Of a stretch of DNA of 64,000 bases, positions 23,131 to 35,658 are shown in pieces. The DNA lies in the NCBI GenBank assembly GCA_005784505.1, contig VCAZ01000001.1, positions 12,819,597 to 12,883,596 on the forward strand. The letters run 5' to 3'. Position numbers and translations under genes: made by a program. Positions within the stretch are counted from its first letter, which is position 1. Each line of letters opens with the position of its first letter. This DNA comes from Bagarius yarrelli (lineage: Eukaryota; Chordata; Actinopteri; Siluriformes; Sisoridae). The notes beneath the pieces are model-generated. The model did not search any database. It worked only from the letters and a program-made list of their open reading frames with translations, and was not told the origin of the DNA.

Positions 23131-25838
23131 TACTTAAATGTTGAATAAATCTTAGCTTTAATAATATTTAATTTTTTAATTTGACTAGGCCAGATATTTT
23201 AACTAAAATGTTTTTTTTTTTGCTGTGAAAATGAAACACTGGTAACTAATCTTTAAACTTTACCAAAAACTTTATTCTATTTTTAGAAATGTTGCTCCTT
23301 TATAGAACTACATTAAATACATTTATCTAAAATTAGCTTAAATTATGAAGACAATATCTACACTTAACAGTCTCACAAAAATGTGTTTATATTATACATA
23401 TTGTTATAAATTTATCATTATGAATTCTGGAAGTCATGCCAAGAAAATCTAAGCGTATTAGTTGCAAAGGGTTTACTATACAGCGTTTCTTTATGTTGTT
23501 AAAATTCCAACACCATAATGTGTTTCCAGCAGCACACACTTAGTGGGGACTGCTTTCTTTGTAAGAATAAACAAATGTACCAACAAGGACAAACTGTTAG
23601 TTATTGCTATTCTAATGTAGGCATTTGGTATCCACAAAAAATAAATTCATAGAAACACACACACATATACACGCATACACACATTAGAGAGAGAGTAAGA
23701 GAGAGAGGCAGAATTGGACGACAAATGTTAAAGGACACCACGGCATAAAGTATTTACACACACACACACACACACACAAACACACACTTAATACACAGTA
23801 TTTTTTATTCTGATTTTTGTCTTTAACATTTAAATGCAATATGTGTTTGTAAAACCATGTGCCACAGTTTGTTATACCCTACATGCCATGAGCAGACACT
23901 GGAAAGGGCAAATCTTTGATGTTTATAAAGGAAATGTTTGACGACACTGGACTGTGTCATCAGAGCAGGCTAGTTGCCATGGCTAGCCTGACGTCACAAG
24001 AACCAGAGAAAATCGCTCTCTCGCTTACGGTTATTTTGAGCTTGCTTTGTTTTTTTGATAATTAGCTGGCTGTGTTTTTTCTGAACTAAACGAGACTGAC
24101 CAGAAGGAAAGCAAGATAGAAGAATCCCTCTATTGCTTACTAACAAACAACTTCAAAGACCATCCAAAAATTATGTTAAACAGGGTTCGCTGATTATTGT
24201 CAACTTCTCTGAGTACCTGTAGGATTACTTTCTACTTATAAGCAGGGGCAATGGAGACCTTTTCAAGGGGGAGGTGTAAACTGTATTAAACTTGCCTGCA
24301 GCCTGATTATTAATAGCTTAGTATTAATTATAATTACAAAATGAAGTAAATGAAATAATTACACATGAATGAACAAAACCTAGGGATGGGCAAAATGCCA
24401 ATTCAGGTTTTGATTTAAACAGACGTGATCAAATGGTTGGCGTATTTAATCATCTGATTTAAAGCTTTCAAAAGTACCAAAAAGTGGTTGCAGTTAACAT
24501 TTATTGGTTGCACTTATCTGGTTATCTTACATAATGTGAGAGGACATTTGTTATTGCTTAACATATCAAAATATCATAATGAAAGTTCAGTGATTTTAAA
24601 CTTAGTTTGCCCTTACCGTCAAATACTACAGTCAAGTATTATGAAAACTTTTAACACTTCAACAGCATTTAAGTAAATGATTCAGAACTAAAATAAATTA
24701 CTCTTTAAATTAAAGTACTCATCTTGAAACAATTTCGCCTTTAACTTTTTAATTAGAAATTTTGTAAACTAATCTAACACCACTGTGGACACAGGGAAAC
24801 AAAACACACTGTTTCAATAAAATCGGAGGGGCTCTTTATTTAATCCTATTAATTTGGGGTTAGGAGTCTTCACTCTCTTTTCTAACATGTGGGTAAACCA
24901 AAATAAACCAAAAATACAATGATGCAGCACCTGCTTCACATGGAAGGTTTTTTTTACAAAATCAAAATAATACAAAGAAAAATAAACCAACAAAATTAGT
25001 TCCCTGTAATACAATAGGTTTACAGTGCAATTGCCTTCATTCGGTGTGCAACATTTACAATACTAGTACCAACTTTAACAATTCTAGTAGTAATTGTAAC
25101 AATAGTACCCATTACACTTATCAATAACATTTATCCTAATACAAATACGGTAGTGGCACTTTTAATAAGAAAACATAACATTAGAAATGCACCATTATCA
25201 TTATAACAAATAAAACAACACACACATACATATATATATATTCAAGTTGTTACTTACTTCTCCTGAGTTTTCTAAAGACACAGCAATATAATCGCTTCAT
25301 CCACATAAACAGGATGCATTAGACTATAAAATGCATTAGCTTAGCCCCACTCACGCATCCACGCAATCCAGCGCTAACATCCAAATTCCTGAATAATATC
25401 AGATTACACTTGAACAGCCATTCTAAGCATCAATAAAACTTTATTATGTGACTTTACTTTATTATGTGACTTTACACACTATTTCTGACACATCCGTGTA
25501 AAACTATGCGATGGCGTCACCCGATGTGGCTTACAGCACCTGTCTGGCATTCCCTATAGCTGTGCCTGTGGAAAATTAACATTAACAAAAAGAGGATGCC
25601 AAAGCTCACTCTAATCCTGTTCACCAGCCTTATTATCAGGCACACCTTTGACACAGGGACAGGGGGTTCATGACCCCCACTGTTTTGCAAAGACAGCAAT
25701 TGACCCCTGCACTATCTGGAAATCTGATCTTATTATCTGGGCTTTTGCTTACAGTTTGGTCATCATCACCCCCTAACCACAACACCCACATTAGAATCCA
25801 TACATAAAATTACAGAGTTATGAGTAATTGTAGCTCAA
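23131..25838. other. intergenic, no recognised gene; CA repeats at 23.66-23.79 kb
   Basis: CA/AC tracts lie at 23656-23690 and 23755-23790. A possible CRE/X-box cluster is listed separately at 23968. A tandem duplication of 'tttattatgtgactttac' occurs at 25440-25475. The frames at 24488 and 24814 have no protein features. Confidence 0.4.
23968..23998. promoter_or_regulatory. X-box-like palindrome plus CRE
   Basis: TAGTTGCCATGGCTAGCC is followed by TGACGTCA, a full cAMP-response element. Together they look like a promoter or enhancer core, but no transcript was recognised next to them. Confidence 0.3.
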
Positions 25839-26175
25839 ACGTCATTTGTTGTGTTTAGTCGGGATTTTAGTGACTTTAGACTGTTGGCTAAACTCAAGCC
25901 CCTACCTGCTTGCAGTTGGTCCAGAATACAGCAGCTTGGCTTCTTACTGGGAGTATGAGATCATTACCCCACTCTTAGCTTTTTTACACTGGCTTCCTGT
26001 CTACTTTAGAATTGATTCCAAAATTTTATTGTTTGTTTTAAAGATTTTAAATGTGTCAACAGCAGCTATTTTTTTAGAGCTTTTTTATGTCTACACTCCT
26101 GTTAAAGCCCTAAGGTTGTCTAATCAGATGCTCCCCGATGTCCCGAAAGACAAGTTAAAAAATAAAGCTGACTGA
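25839..26175 (+). mobile_element. L2/CR1-like LINE fragment (C-terminal RT region)
   Basis: The frame 25846-26175 contains ITPLLAFLHWLPVYFRIDSK, then ILLFVLKILN and VYTPVKALRLSNQMLPDVP. This matches the end of the ORF2 protein of fish L2-type LINEs (LHWLPV-FRIDFKI). The open frame is a relic: the catalytic part of the RT is absent. Confidence 0.8.
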
Positions 26176-28442
26176 GATTTTTCAGTGCTTTTACATGCTA
26201 TACTGATTGATTACCTACCATGTAATGTATTACATATTTAAAGTATTTATTTCATATATACATTTATAATATTACATTTTTATTTACAAGGTGTGAAAGA
26301 TTTAAAGTGGATTAGGGCGGGTTTTGGTCGACACACACTAATGACATCAAATGGTTATGATTGATTGATTGAAATGTTGATCCAGGATCAGCAAGGATGT
26401 GCAAAATAACGCCCACCCTCCCTGTATATACCATTAATATCTTTGATATTCCTGCCTAATTTAATACTTTATTTTACCCTGTGTATTTCATAAAAGAATA
26501 AAAGGGATGTTGTTTTATTAGTTGTGTGATTATTCTAGATAAGTTTATAAAAACTGGTGCAACAAGTGCAGCAGTTGAATGCTGCTTCAGTGTCAGTAGG
26601 ATATGTACATTTTATACTAGCATAAGCATGACTCATGTTCTTAACTGAGGTGTTGCTGTGAGACATTCATGCAGTGCTGAATTGACTTCGAAACCCTCAG
26701 GCATTTGAAAAGTGTCCTGGTCCATTGTGGGAACATGGATGTCGACTGAATTGGTCAAATCTTAGATTCTCCAAAGGAAGAGAGTGAAAAAGATGATCTA
26801 TTCTGAGATCCCCCCACATTCAAGACTTAGACATCAATTAGTCCCAAAATAGCCTAGGCAGTGGAGTTGATTGGTTGAGTGTGAAAGGAAAGAAACAGAT
26901 ACCTGCAATTCCTCAGCTGACATTAATCGGGGTTGGGCTCAAGGGGTATCTGAGATAACTGAGATAATAATGGGTTACAGAGACAATAGCTTGAGCCATG
27001 ATTAAGAGTTTTGGCATAAATGAAGACAACCACTAATGTACCACAAATAAAAACGGTATAATTTCTAAAACCTGGGCATATAAATCTTATTTATTACAAA
27101 CAATCTACTGTTTTAAAAAATATTAGGTATGTGTTAGTAGACAGTTTGCTTTGCTTTGCTTTTGGCTCTTTTCTAGTGCAATGGCTTATGTGTGTAACTT
27201 AATCGGCTCTGTTTTTTGATAACTTAATCGGCTCTGTTGTCTTTTTTGTTGGGTATGTTACGTTAAAAAAGTAATCATTTATAGTTACTAGTTCTTTTAA
27301 GATATCAGTATCAATCATTATCAGTTATGTGGTTATATCCCACCCCAACACACACACAGACACCAGTCTTCATCAGTTATGTGTCTCAACTCACCCCACA
27401 CACACCAGAGAAAAAAAAAAAACTTTGCAGGTCCTGTGGTTGAGAGAGCCTACTCGGATAAAAACCGTTTCAGTGACCGCAATAATTATATTAAATATTA
27501 AAAGAGTAACACACATTTTATTAACAGCTTTGTAATAGGAGAAACAGTCATTTGTTTGATTGCTCGTTATAAACTATACAAAATAATGTGTAGTTTGTCT
27601 GTATGAAACTTTCATACGACATCAAATATTGCTATTAAAACTGCTTTATTATTGTGATCAAAATTTACTACAGCTTTAACAATATCTTGTAAGTAAATAA
27701 GGAAATGTTTAAGTTTTGTTAAATATTGGATCTTCCTACCAGCTCTTGTGGTGTCATTTTATTGGAAATAGAGCAATGTGGGCTAAAAACCTTGACTGAA
27801 CCAATGAGCAATTATTTAATAGTGGTATAACTTTAGAATTTTAATGAGTGACATTTAACTCTGAATAAAAAGCATGGATCTCTGTAAATCACAATCATAA
27901 TACGTGCAAGTATGGTATTCTAAGCTTGTTGTAATAAGATTGCATTTCATTTTTTCTTTATTTTTGCTGAGCCTTATATATTTTAAAAACTGGGAAATGC
28001 AATCGGTTTTCCAGTCTGCCTCTAAATACTATAAGCATATGAACTTTACAAGACTTTTAACTCCAATAAAACAACTTTGACTAAAATCCCCAAATAACCA
28101 ATACTCACCCAGCCCAAATGGTTTTTATATTGCAAGTTCTGAGTTTTACAATTTATAATTGAGATTGCAACATCCCTGGAAAAAACAGAGTGGATTTGGG
28201 GTGGAGGAAGAAGTAATAGTTGAAATAGCCTTTAAAAACTGAATTGAAATGAAATGCAGCTGTATACGTTTTGCTTTCAGTCTCATATGCAATACATTTC
28301 ACTCTTAATCATTGTGCTTAAGAAGCTGGTTTGCGTAAAACAGTTTGATTGAAGAGTTAGGCTAAAAAAGGAACAATGGAAAATTTCGCATCACACTCTG
28401 TTAGGACAAATGAAATTTTGCTCAACTTATTAAAAAAATCAT
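26176..28442. other. intergenic, no recognised gene
   Basis: Short local duplications occur at 27198-27235 ('aacttaatcggctctgtt' twice) and 27320-27400 ('cagttatgtg' blocks with CA runs). Nothing else was recognised. Confidence 0.4.
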
Positions 28443-30193
28443 GTTGTATTTTAAAGGCTGATCTGGGTTGCCAGATATTACCTAGCCCAGTCTGGAGTTA
28501 AATCTTCCTCTTAGTTCTTTATTAATGCAGGCAGTTTCCATGGCAGCATAACCACTATTAGCTTACCAACATCCATACATAACCGTAAAGCAATTTTTAC
28601 CACACCTGAACTGTCGATGTCACTCATTTAAATAAACCAACACTAAAGCATAAATGAACCAACTGGTAAAATGCGACCTATATAACAAACGTCGTTTGAC
28701 GTGATAAAGCGGCCATTCTGTTCGAACATTTACATGGATGACAGTAGGAAATTTAATAATATATAAAGGTAAGCTTATATTTTAAAATAAGTAGCTGAAC
28801 TAAAGACATGAAATGTAGGTTTTGTGTGGTTAAAATAAAAGGTTTGACTAATGTACAGGTTTTGAAAGTAGCCACAAAGTGTGGCCTCTTTTTGTCTTTG
28901 ATAAATTTGTTACTATATGCATGTGTTAATATGTACCATAGATAGATTCTGTGAAAATCCATGATTTTAGATCACTTGAAGTAATTAACCATATGTCCTA
29001 AAGGATTGATACCTGAAGGCTTTGTTGCCTGTAAACCATAAAACTACATTTGAGCCCATAGCTCTTGTTTCTATCGGGCTCCCTGTGAAGTCCTTTGTTA
29101 TGTATTGTATGCATTGCCACTGAATACTGTAAATGCCCATCCTGCATTTACACCTAAGGTGTTCCTTAACTTTTTTTTGACCCTTTGTCTCCCAGTAAAG
29201 CCCTCTTTTTTACAAAAAAATTCTGTCCTACATTTGGCAGACACTCTTATCCAGCGCAACTTACATTTATACAAATGAGCAATTGGGGGTTAAGGGCCTT
29301 GGAGGAGCTGGGAATCAAACCCACAATCTTCGGATTGGTAATCCAACACCTTAACCATGAGCCACCACCTCCCTCTCTATTCTATTTGTTTGTAAAGCCA
29401 GAAAACACAGTTTGTTTGAAAAGACCAGCCTTTCCGTTCACAGATCACACTCGTTTTGGACACTTCCACATTTGAGCAAGCTTTGATGTTGTAATATTCT
29501 CTCGTAAGTGGCAATGCATACAATACATAACAAAGGACTTCACAGGGAGCCCGATAGAAACAAGAGCTATGGGCTCAAATGTAGTTTTATGGTTTACAGG
29601 CAACAAAGCCTTCAGGTATCAATCCTTTAGGACATATGGTTAATTACTTCAAGTGATCTAAAATCATGGATTTTCACAGAATCTATCTATGGTACATATT
29701 AACACATGCATATAGTAACAAATTTATCAAAGACAAAAAGAGGCCACACTTTGTGGCTACTTTCAAAACCTGTACATTAGTCAAACCTTTTATTTTAACC
29801 ACACAAAACCTACATTTCATGTCTTTAGTTCAGCTACTTATTTTAAAATATAAGCTTACCTTTATATATTATTAAATTTCCTACTGTCATCCATGTAAAT
29901 GTTCGAACAGAATGGCCGCTTTATCACGTCAAACGACGTTTGTTATATAGGTCGCATTTTACCAGTTGGTTCATTGATGCTTTAGTGTTGGTTTATTTAA
30001 ATGAGTGACATCGTCCTGGTGACAGTTCAGGTGTGGTAAAAATTGCTTTACGGTTATGTATGGATGTTGGTAAGCTGATAGCGGTTATGCTGCCATGGAA
30101 ACTGCCTGCATTAATAAAGAACTAAGAGGAAGATTTAACTCCAGACTGGGCTAGGTAATATCTGGCAACCCAGATCAGCCTTTAAAATACAAC
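28443..30193. repeat. large near-perfect inverted repeat (arms about 680 bp)
   Basis: The left arm 28443-29121 (679 bp) is the reverse complement of the right arm 29507-30193 (687 bp). The 8-bp difference is one gap: the right arm has 8 extra bases near 30012-30020. Only a few substitutions were seen by eye. Both arms carry the same 69-codon frame in mirror orientation (28962-28753 minus, 29666-29875 plus). The 385-bp spacer holds a minus-strand SINE. The outer edge of the right arm abuts another, truncated, minus-strand SINE. No transposase is present. Confidence 0.95.
29230..29375 (-). mobile_element. tRNA-derived SINE in the spacer of the inverted repeat
   Basis: The minus strand reads from the tRNA-like head 'ggtggctcatggttaaggtgttgg' through 'gggtttgattccc' to the tail 'ctggataagagtgtctgcc'. 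It is the same family as the copies at 20.97, 30.2, 37.95 and 58.2 kb. Confidence 0.8.
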
Positions 30194-30312
30194 AAGCAGT
30201 TGAGGGTTAAGTGCCTTGCTCTGAGGCCCAGCATTGGAGGTTTATTGGTCCTGAAAGTATGATTCTTCGATTAGCAGTCCAACACCTTAATCACTAAGCT
30301 ACCCCCCCCTCT
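30194..30312 (-). mobile_element. truncated tRNA-derived SINE beside the inverted repeat
   Basis: The minus strand starts with the head 'gggtagcttagtgattaaggtgttggac' and stops at 'aaccctcaactgcttg', losing the tail. The break is at the outer edge of the right arm. Confidence 0.75.
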
Positions 30313-32144
30313 ACTTAATATTGACATCTGTTTAACTTTTACTGTTAAATAGTAAAGGTTAGCTTTAATAAATCAAACATTTACATAAAGGCTTAAACCA
30401 AAGTGATAGATTTATTTGTATTTTGAACCTATAAGTGAAAAATCCTAAATCTTTCTTCAACCGTCAGTATATGTTTTCTTGCTTAGAAACATTTTTTTCA
30501 AAATTCACTATTCAATTATATTTTGGGAACCAAAGAAAATTAGTTTCTGTCTGACCTGATTAAAGCTGAGTGAAGAATTTGGAGACAGGACAGCAACTGT
30601 GTAATGTTACTATCACCAGAACTCCCACATACAACACAGAGACAGTCTGGTGTAAGTGACAGTCATTTCTGTGAGGTGCCTCCAATGCTCTGTTATCTCA
30701 AGTTACTCGATGTGTTACTGTGGCTGTGGTCTGGCTACATCAGCCTCTGCTATCAGGATGGACACAAATTCCTTCCATAAAATGTTTTTCTGTAAAAAAT
30801 GTAATTCTTGTCCCTGTACAATGAATGTGTTTTAACAAACAATGGAGTTAAATATTTCACAAGCAGTGTGGAAGAAAGTAAGGTGCCAGTTAAAATGTGC
30901 TATTAGCTACTAGTACTGTCATTTAAAAGAAAAAGGACACAAATATAGAAAAAAAACATGTCTGTCTGTCATTGTTTGGTTGCAGAAAGTAATCCGCTAC
31001 ATGATTAGAATGAAAAAAACCTAGTAACACCTTCAGCAAAACGAGGCCATATAATCATGGAGACATGCTCCACACAAAATGCTAAATTAGCATTACTCAA
31101 GACTCCCTTGCTTCATTCCAAATCTGACACATTGCCATGGCAACAGGCATGTGGCGAGTGGTTCTGTGTTGTTAGGTGAGAGCTCATGCTCCATGATATG
31201 AGGGTTTCCCAGTTTCTTTCCAATGGTTATAAAAGAAGGTGTCTATACACAATGCAATCTTGGGATCCAGTAAGACATGCTATTGCATCATTGTAAAAAT
31301 GCAAAATAGCATTTCTAATGATAATGCAAGCCCTAATTACTCACTAAATTAAGTGAGTTGATTAAATTGAAATTTCCATGCTTTGACACTTATTATTTAG
31401 TTTGAATTCATAATGTTTAAATGTTTGAATGTATTAATGTATATATTTAATGTGTAAAATTAAAAGAGAAATTAATTTAAATACGACACTACAGAGTAAA
31501 GATTTGTGCACGTATTCGATTGAAATTGGTAAAGCAGCACCTTCGACCTATAAATAGCTAATAATCTGTGAGTTCCTGGAGGTAGACGGTACATTTATAA
31601 TAAATGTCACTTGCTGGCATCTCTCTTTTTCTCCATAACAGACCCAGACCACCCCATTGCCACATTATTTGGCAAACACTGCTTTTACACTGTATATAAT
31701 TTAATGTTATCCTAAAAAATGAGAAACCTTAAGTTACAATTTTAGAAACTCTTGTATACGAGTAGCTTTTTTTCATCTACGTATAACTGCATCTAAATCT
31801 GCAAAAGATGTAAATTATATAGAAGAATTATATCAGTGCAGACAAAAAAAAATGTAATCAAGTAAACTCCATCCTTAAGCCTGCTTTGTACTAACTGATG
31901 AAATTGAAATAGCTTTGTCTATAATGGCTCATCCAAAATAGTGGAAAAAAAATCCTCCTTATTTATGGATCATGCGTCATATTTGACATTTGCAAAGCAA
32001 ATTTTTCCTATTATGCAACTTTAATTACCAATCAAATCATTCCTGTTTCGTACATAATTACATAATTTTAGGGGTCTTCCATAACTATGATTTAAGGTAA
32101 TCATGTAATTAGTTAAAAAAATTTAAATAATATGTGGATAAAAT
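30313..32144. other. intergenic, no recognised gene
   Basis: AT-rich DNA. A perfect X-box-like palindrome TTGCCATGGCAAC lies at 31132-31144. Nothing else was recognised. Confidence 0.4.
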
Positions 32145-32480
32145 GTGGAATTGAACCAGGATTATTATCTATTTATCTATCTTGGCTATAATTGTATATC
32201 CCTAATCGGGCTCACAGGAATATGCTGGAGTCTATCCCAGCTGTCTCGGGTGAAAGACAGTGGTACATCCTTGACAGTTCACCAGTCCATTGCAGGGCCA
32301 CATAAAGACAAACAACCACAAACACTTACATAGAATCCTACGGGCAATTTAGAATCATCTATCATCCTAACATACATATTTTTGGACTGTGGGAGGAAAC
32401 CGGAGTACCTGGAATAAGAAAGGAACAGATGTTTCTGTGAAACAACAGTGCTAGCCACTAAACCATCCATGCTACCCAGG
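32145..32480 (-). mobile_element. larger tRNA-related SINE, minus orientation
   Basis: The minus strand carries the family's body: 'cggtttcctcccacagtccaaaaa', 'gatgattctaaattgccc', 'tgcaatggactggtgaactgtc' and 'agctgggatagactccagc'. The frames at 32145 and 32279 are shadows of this repeat. Confidence 0.7.
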
Positions 32481-32679
32481 ATTTTCCAAAAGTGACCGCT
32501 TATTAGGAACAGTGGTCAAGGTTTTTGTGTCAATTTTTAATCTAAGACATTGACTCTTACAATACATCATTTTGCAGATATTCTGTCTCGGAGAGACAAA
32601 CTAATGTATCTTATAAACACATATAGTCTCAAGGACACAATAATAAATGATGAATAAAAACAGGGGTACACTGTGTATA

Positions 32680-32735
32680 ATTTCCTTTCACTAAAACAAA
32701 GAGCCCCAAATACTGTTCCAACATGCCCTGAATGT
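32680..32735 (+). mobile_element. short Tc1-like fragment
   Basis: 'tttcctttcactaaaacaaagagcccc' followed by 'tgttccaacatg' resembles the same Tc1-like family as the fragment at 47.03 kb. Confidence 0.4.
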
Positions 32736-33265
32736 ATCACAATGTGCGAACATATTTACAGTTTGGGGTAGAACAACTTAAGTGTCTATAAAAACAGAGG
32801 AGGACTTAATCTGAAAATAAAGTTTAAAATACATAAGAGAAAGCCATAAGGAAGGTGTCAGTAGCACATGAAAAGAAATAGAGCAAAACTTTCCCCTTCA
32901 AGCCTCTTTCTTTCTCAAAACATTTTATAATTGCTCCACTTCAGCTCTGTTTCGGATATTAAAGAACAGAGTGCAAGCTCAAAAGAGCATCCCGTAATCC
33001 AAGGCGCAAATCCGAGCTGGGGCGAAACGAAATTTCCAGTTGAGAGGCGTATTAAGGTCGAATAAGGGGAAAAGTCATGAAATCGAAAAGTGAGAACATT
33101 GAGACAGAAAACGCAATAAACCAGGTAGTATTCAGCAGAGAAGACAGGATTTAGGTATGATTTCTGTATCACAGACCATCTGTCCAGGAGAGATTAATAC
33201 TCCAGGCTGGGATTTGGAGGTGCCGGTGTATTAACCGAGCAGGACATGACAGTGGTGTTCAACTG
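32736..33265. other. no gene recognised
   Basis: Bases 32980-33250 are more complex and CpG-containing than their surroundings, but no coding frame, RNA or known repeat was recognised. Confidence 0.4.
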
Positions 33266-34370
33266 TTTCGCAAAAAAATTAATTTATTCAAGCTCTATGC
33301 AGTTGCATTAGGGCCGTTATCATGAAATGGGCTAGTTAAGCGTTAGTGGAGTGCGCTTGAAGCGACAGAAAACCAGAATGTCCCAACTTTCAAAAAACCT
33401 GCTCCAAACTCCAGGAAAAATCATAGCGCTCCACTCCTCGCTCCGCTTCCACACTGTTCGTCGCCATAGTAAGTAAGCTCAGTTTTTTTGCACTGTAAAA
33501 ACTTTTGACAACAGTTTAATCAATTCTTACGGGTTTTCTCTTTCTGATTCCGTAGGAACCAAGCAGTGCACAACACAAAAATGTATTTTAAAAATAGATA
33601 CATAAAACTTTTCCAGTTCAGTTTTTAAGTGCTCTAAATATTCATTTATCTGAATTTATTATTTGAAATTTTTTTATTTTTGCTGTAACAACTTTGTTTG
33701 ATTTAACATTAACGTCTTACATAAAAAAGAATTTAATTTTTAAACATTTTGTGTTTTCTTTCAAATTCGAAAAGTAAACATTTTCAACCATTATGCACGT
33801 TTAATTCATTTAGTTTCAGAAGACTTTTTTTTTTTTAATGTATACTTTCTGTCCATATTTATTTCCAGTTCCAGGAGTTTTGGAAAAAGGTGCCCGGTTG
33901 TGGTTGTATTTATTCAAGTCTTTGAATACAGTCAGTTTTACTATTTTCGCAAAAAAATTAATTTATTCAAGCTCTATGCAGTTGCATTAGGGCCGTTATC
34001 ATGAAAATGGGCTAGTTAAGCGTTAGTGGAGTGCGCTTGGAGCGACAGAAAAACAGAATGTCCCAACTTTCAAACAAACCTGCTCCAAACTCCAGGCAAA
34101 ATCATAGCGCTCCACTCCTCGCTCCGCTTACCACACTGCTTCGTCGCCATACATAAGTAAGCTCAAGTTTATTGTCATGTGCACTGTAAAAACAACAGTT
34201 TACAATCAAAATTCTTACTTGGCCTGGTTCTCTGATTACACATAGGAACCTAAAACCTACACAAAAAAAACACACAAAGACATACACAAAAATGTATTTA
34301 AAAAATAAGATAACAATAAACATATTCAAGTGTTCCAGGATTTTAAGGTGCATCTTAAATATCATACTCT
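33266..34370 (+). repeat. direct duplication, 679-bp period
   Basis: A block starting TTTCGCAAAAAAATTAATTT at 33266 recurs at 33945. The first 215 or so bases are about 95% alike by eye. They share 'gcattagggccgttatcatg' and 'catagcgctccactcctcgctccgctt'. After the 'aagtaagctca' phrase, similarity continues with small gaps to about 33640/34370. The second copy retains 'gtttattgtcatgtgcactgtaaaa', a common fish repeat phrase. Both halves lack a coding frame. Confidence 0.9.
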
Positions 34371-34645
34371 GGTCAAGAGCACGTTTAACCTGCTTTGTAT
34401 TGTCTTGCTGTCAACCATGCAACTATTGTCCTCCCTGATTTAACTGTTTATAGAGTATAGAATTTAATTTTTATGAATTTGAATTTTTATGTTAATTTCA
34501 AGCAGTTACATAAAAAAAGTAACTATAATTATAATCTAAAAACTTCAAAAACAGGTAATTTGACCAGAGGACAACAAGAAGGTTGAGAAAGAACTTATTA
34601 GAGTTTATTACAAGTCAATTTTAAAATATGAACAGGTGACAGATG

Positions 34646-34647
<2 letters not shown>

Positions 34648-34708
<61 letters not shown>

Positions 34709-34736
34709 GTGTGTGTGTGTGTTTGTGTGTTTGTGT
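34648..34736. repeat. AT then GT microsatellite
   Basis: About 29 AT units run into GTGT/GTTT repeats. Confidence 0.95.
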
Positions 34737-35039
34737 GATCATAATCTCTAAAAAACTTAGAGAACCTTTCTTTCCCACCTCAGACACTGCACAGATCTCA
34801 GCATGACTGACGGACCTGTCATGAATTGCAGAATCATCATGGGTGGAAGCTTATCACTCAAATCCTAGCAACGCTGAGCTTCTGCACATCCTTGAAGATT
34901 TCTCCATCTAAAACAAACACACACACACACTAACTCTGGGTACTACCAGGCAGCAAAATATCCTTCTCTCATTATACTGATAATCTCATCTGTCAATTTT
35001 CTTCACTACCTCTGAATCTGGCAATTTTTACCATATGTT

Positions 35040-35230
35040 TCTCTATTCAATCTCTTTTCAAGTCAATGACACCACTACTGCAGCTCGTTTCTGTCAAGTC
35101 TTCCCCTGTAAAACATCTTACCCCAGCAACTGATGCAGAATGCAGCTGCACAGTCTGTTTTCTTTCTCTCCATGTTCTCCTATATGACACCAAAGCCAAC
35201 TCTTCTTTGCCTGTCGCAACATCTCTTTCA
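35040..35230 (+). mobile_element. L2/Rex1-like LINE RT fragment
   Basis: With one frameshift allowed the text reads like the RT block DYCNSFL-LP followed by LMQNAAA (bases 'ctactgcagctcgtttctg' and 'caactgatgcagaatgcagctgcac'). This is the segment just upstream of the LHWLPV block in fish L2-type LINEs. It is inactive. Confidence 0.55.
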
Positions 35231-35602
35231 CAGTAAGGGTGTAAATGCTTTTGATGAGCCATTGTACTGTTGTAATCTTAAAGGACATTCATTTTATTAG
35301 GATAGAAAGAAAAAAAATATGTGGGTCTTCTATGATTTGGGAGCATTTTTGCAAAGTATATAATTAAAAGGTTTCTCTAGATGTTGTAGACAGGCCCTGT
35401 TGCCCCACTGAAGGTATTTGGTACTTACTATATTTAAATAGTAAATAGTAAAGGTAATTTCATCTCCAGCTTTTGCTGCTTTTCCAGTAAACAAGGTCTG
35501 CACTCGCCTACAGCCCCATGCAGTCCAAACTAGATCCATATGAAAGGAATTATAAAATCATACACAACATTCACCCTAGTCTGGCTTAAAGGAAAATATA
35601 TG

Positions 35603-35604
<2 letters not shown>

Positions 35605-35654
<50 letters not shown>
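35605..35654. repeat. TG microsatellite
   Basis: About 25 uninterrupted TG units. The Cys-Val and Thr-His frames across it are artefacts. Confidence 0.98.

Positions 35655-35658
<4 letters not shown>

Noticed and set aside
33266..34370. Possible LTR retrotransposon with two short LTRs
   Set aside because: No TG...CA ends, target duplication, primer site or coding region could be seen; a simple direct duplication fits better.
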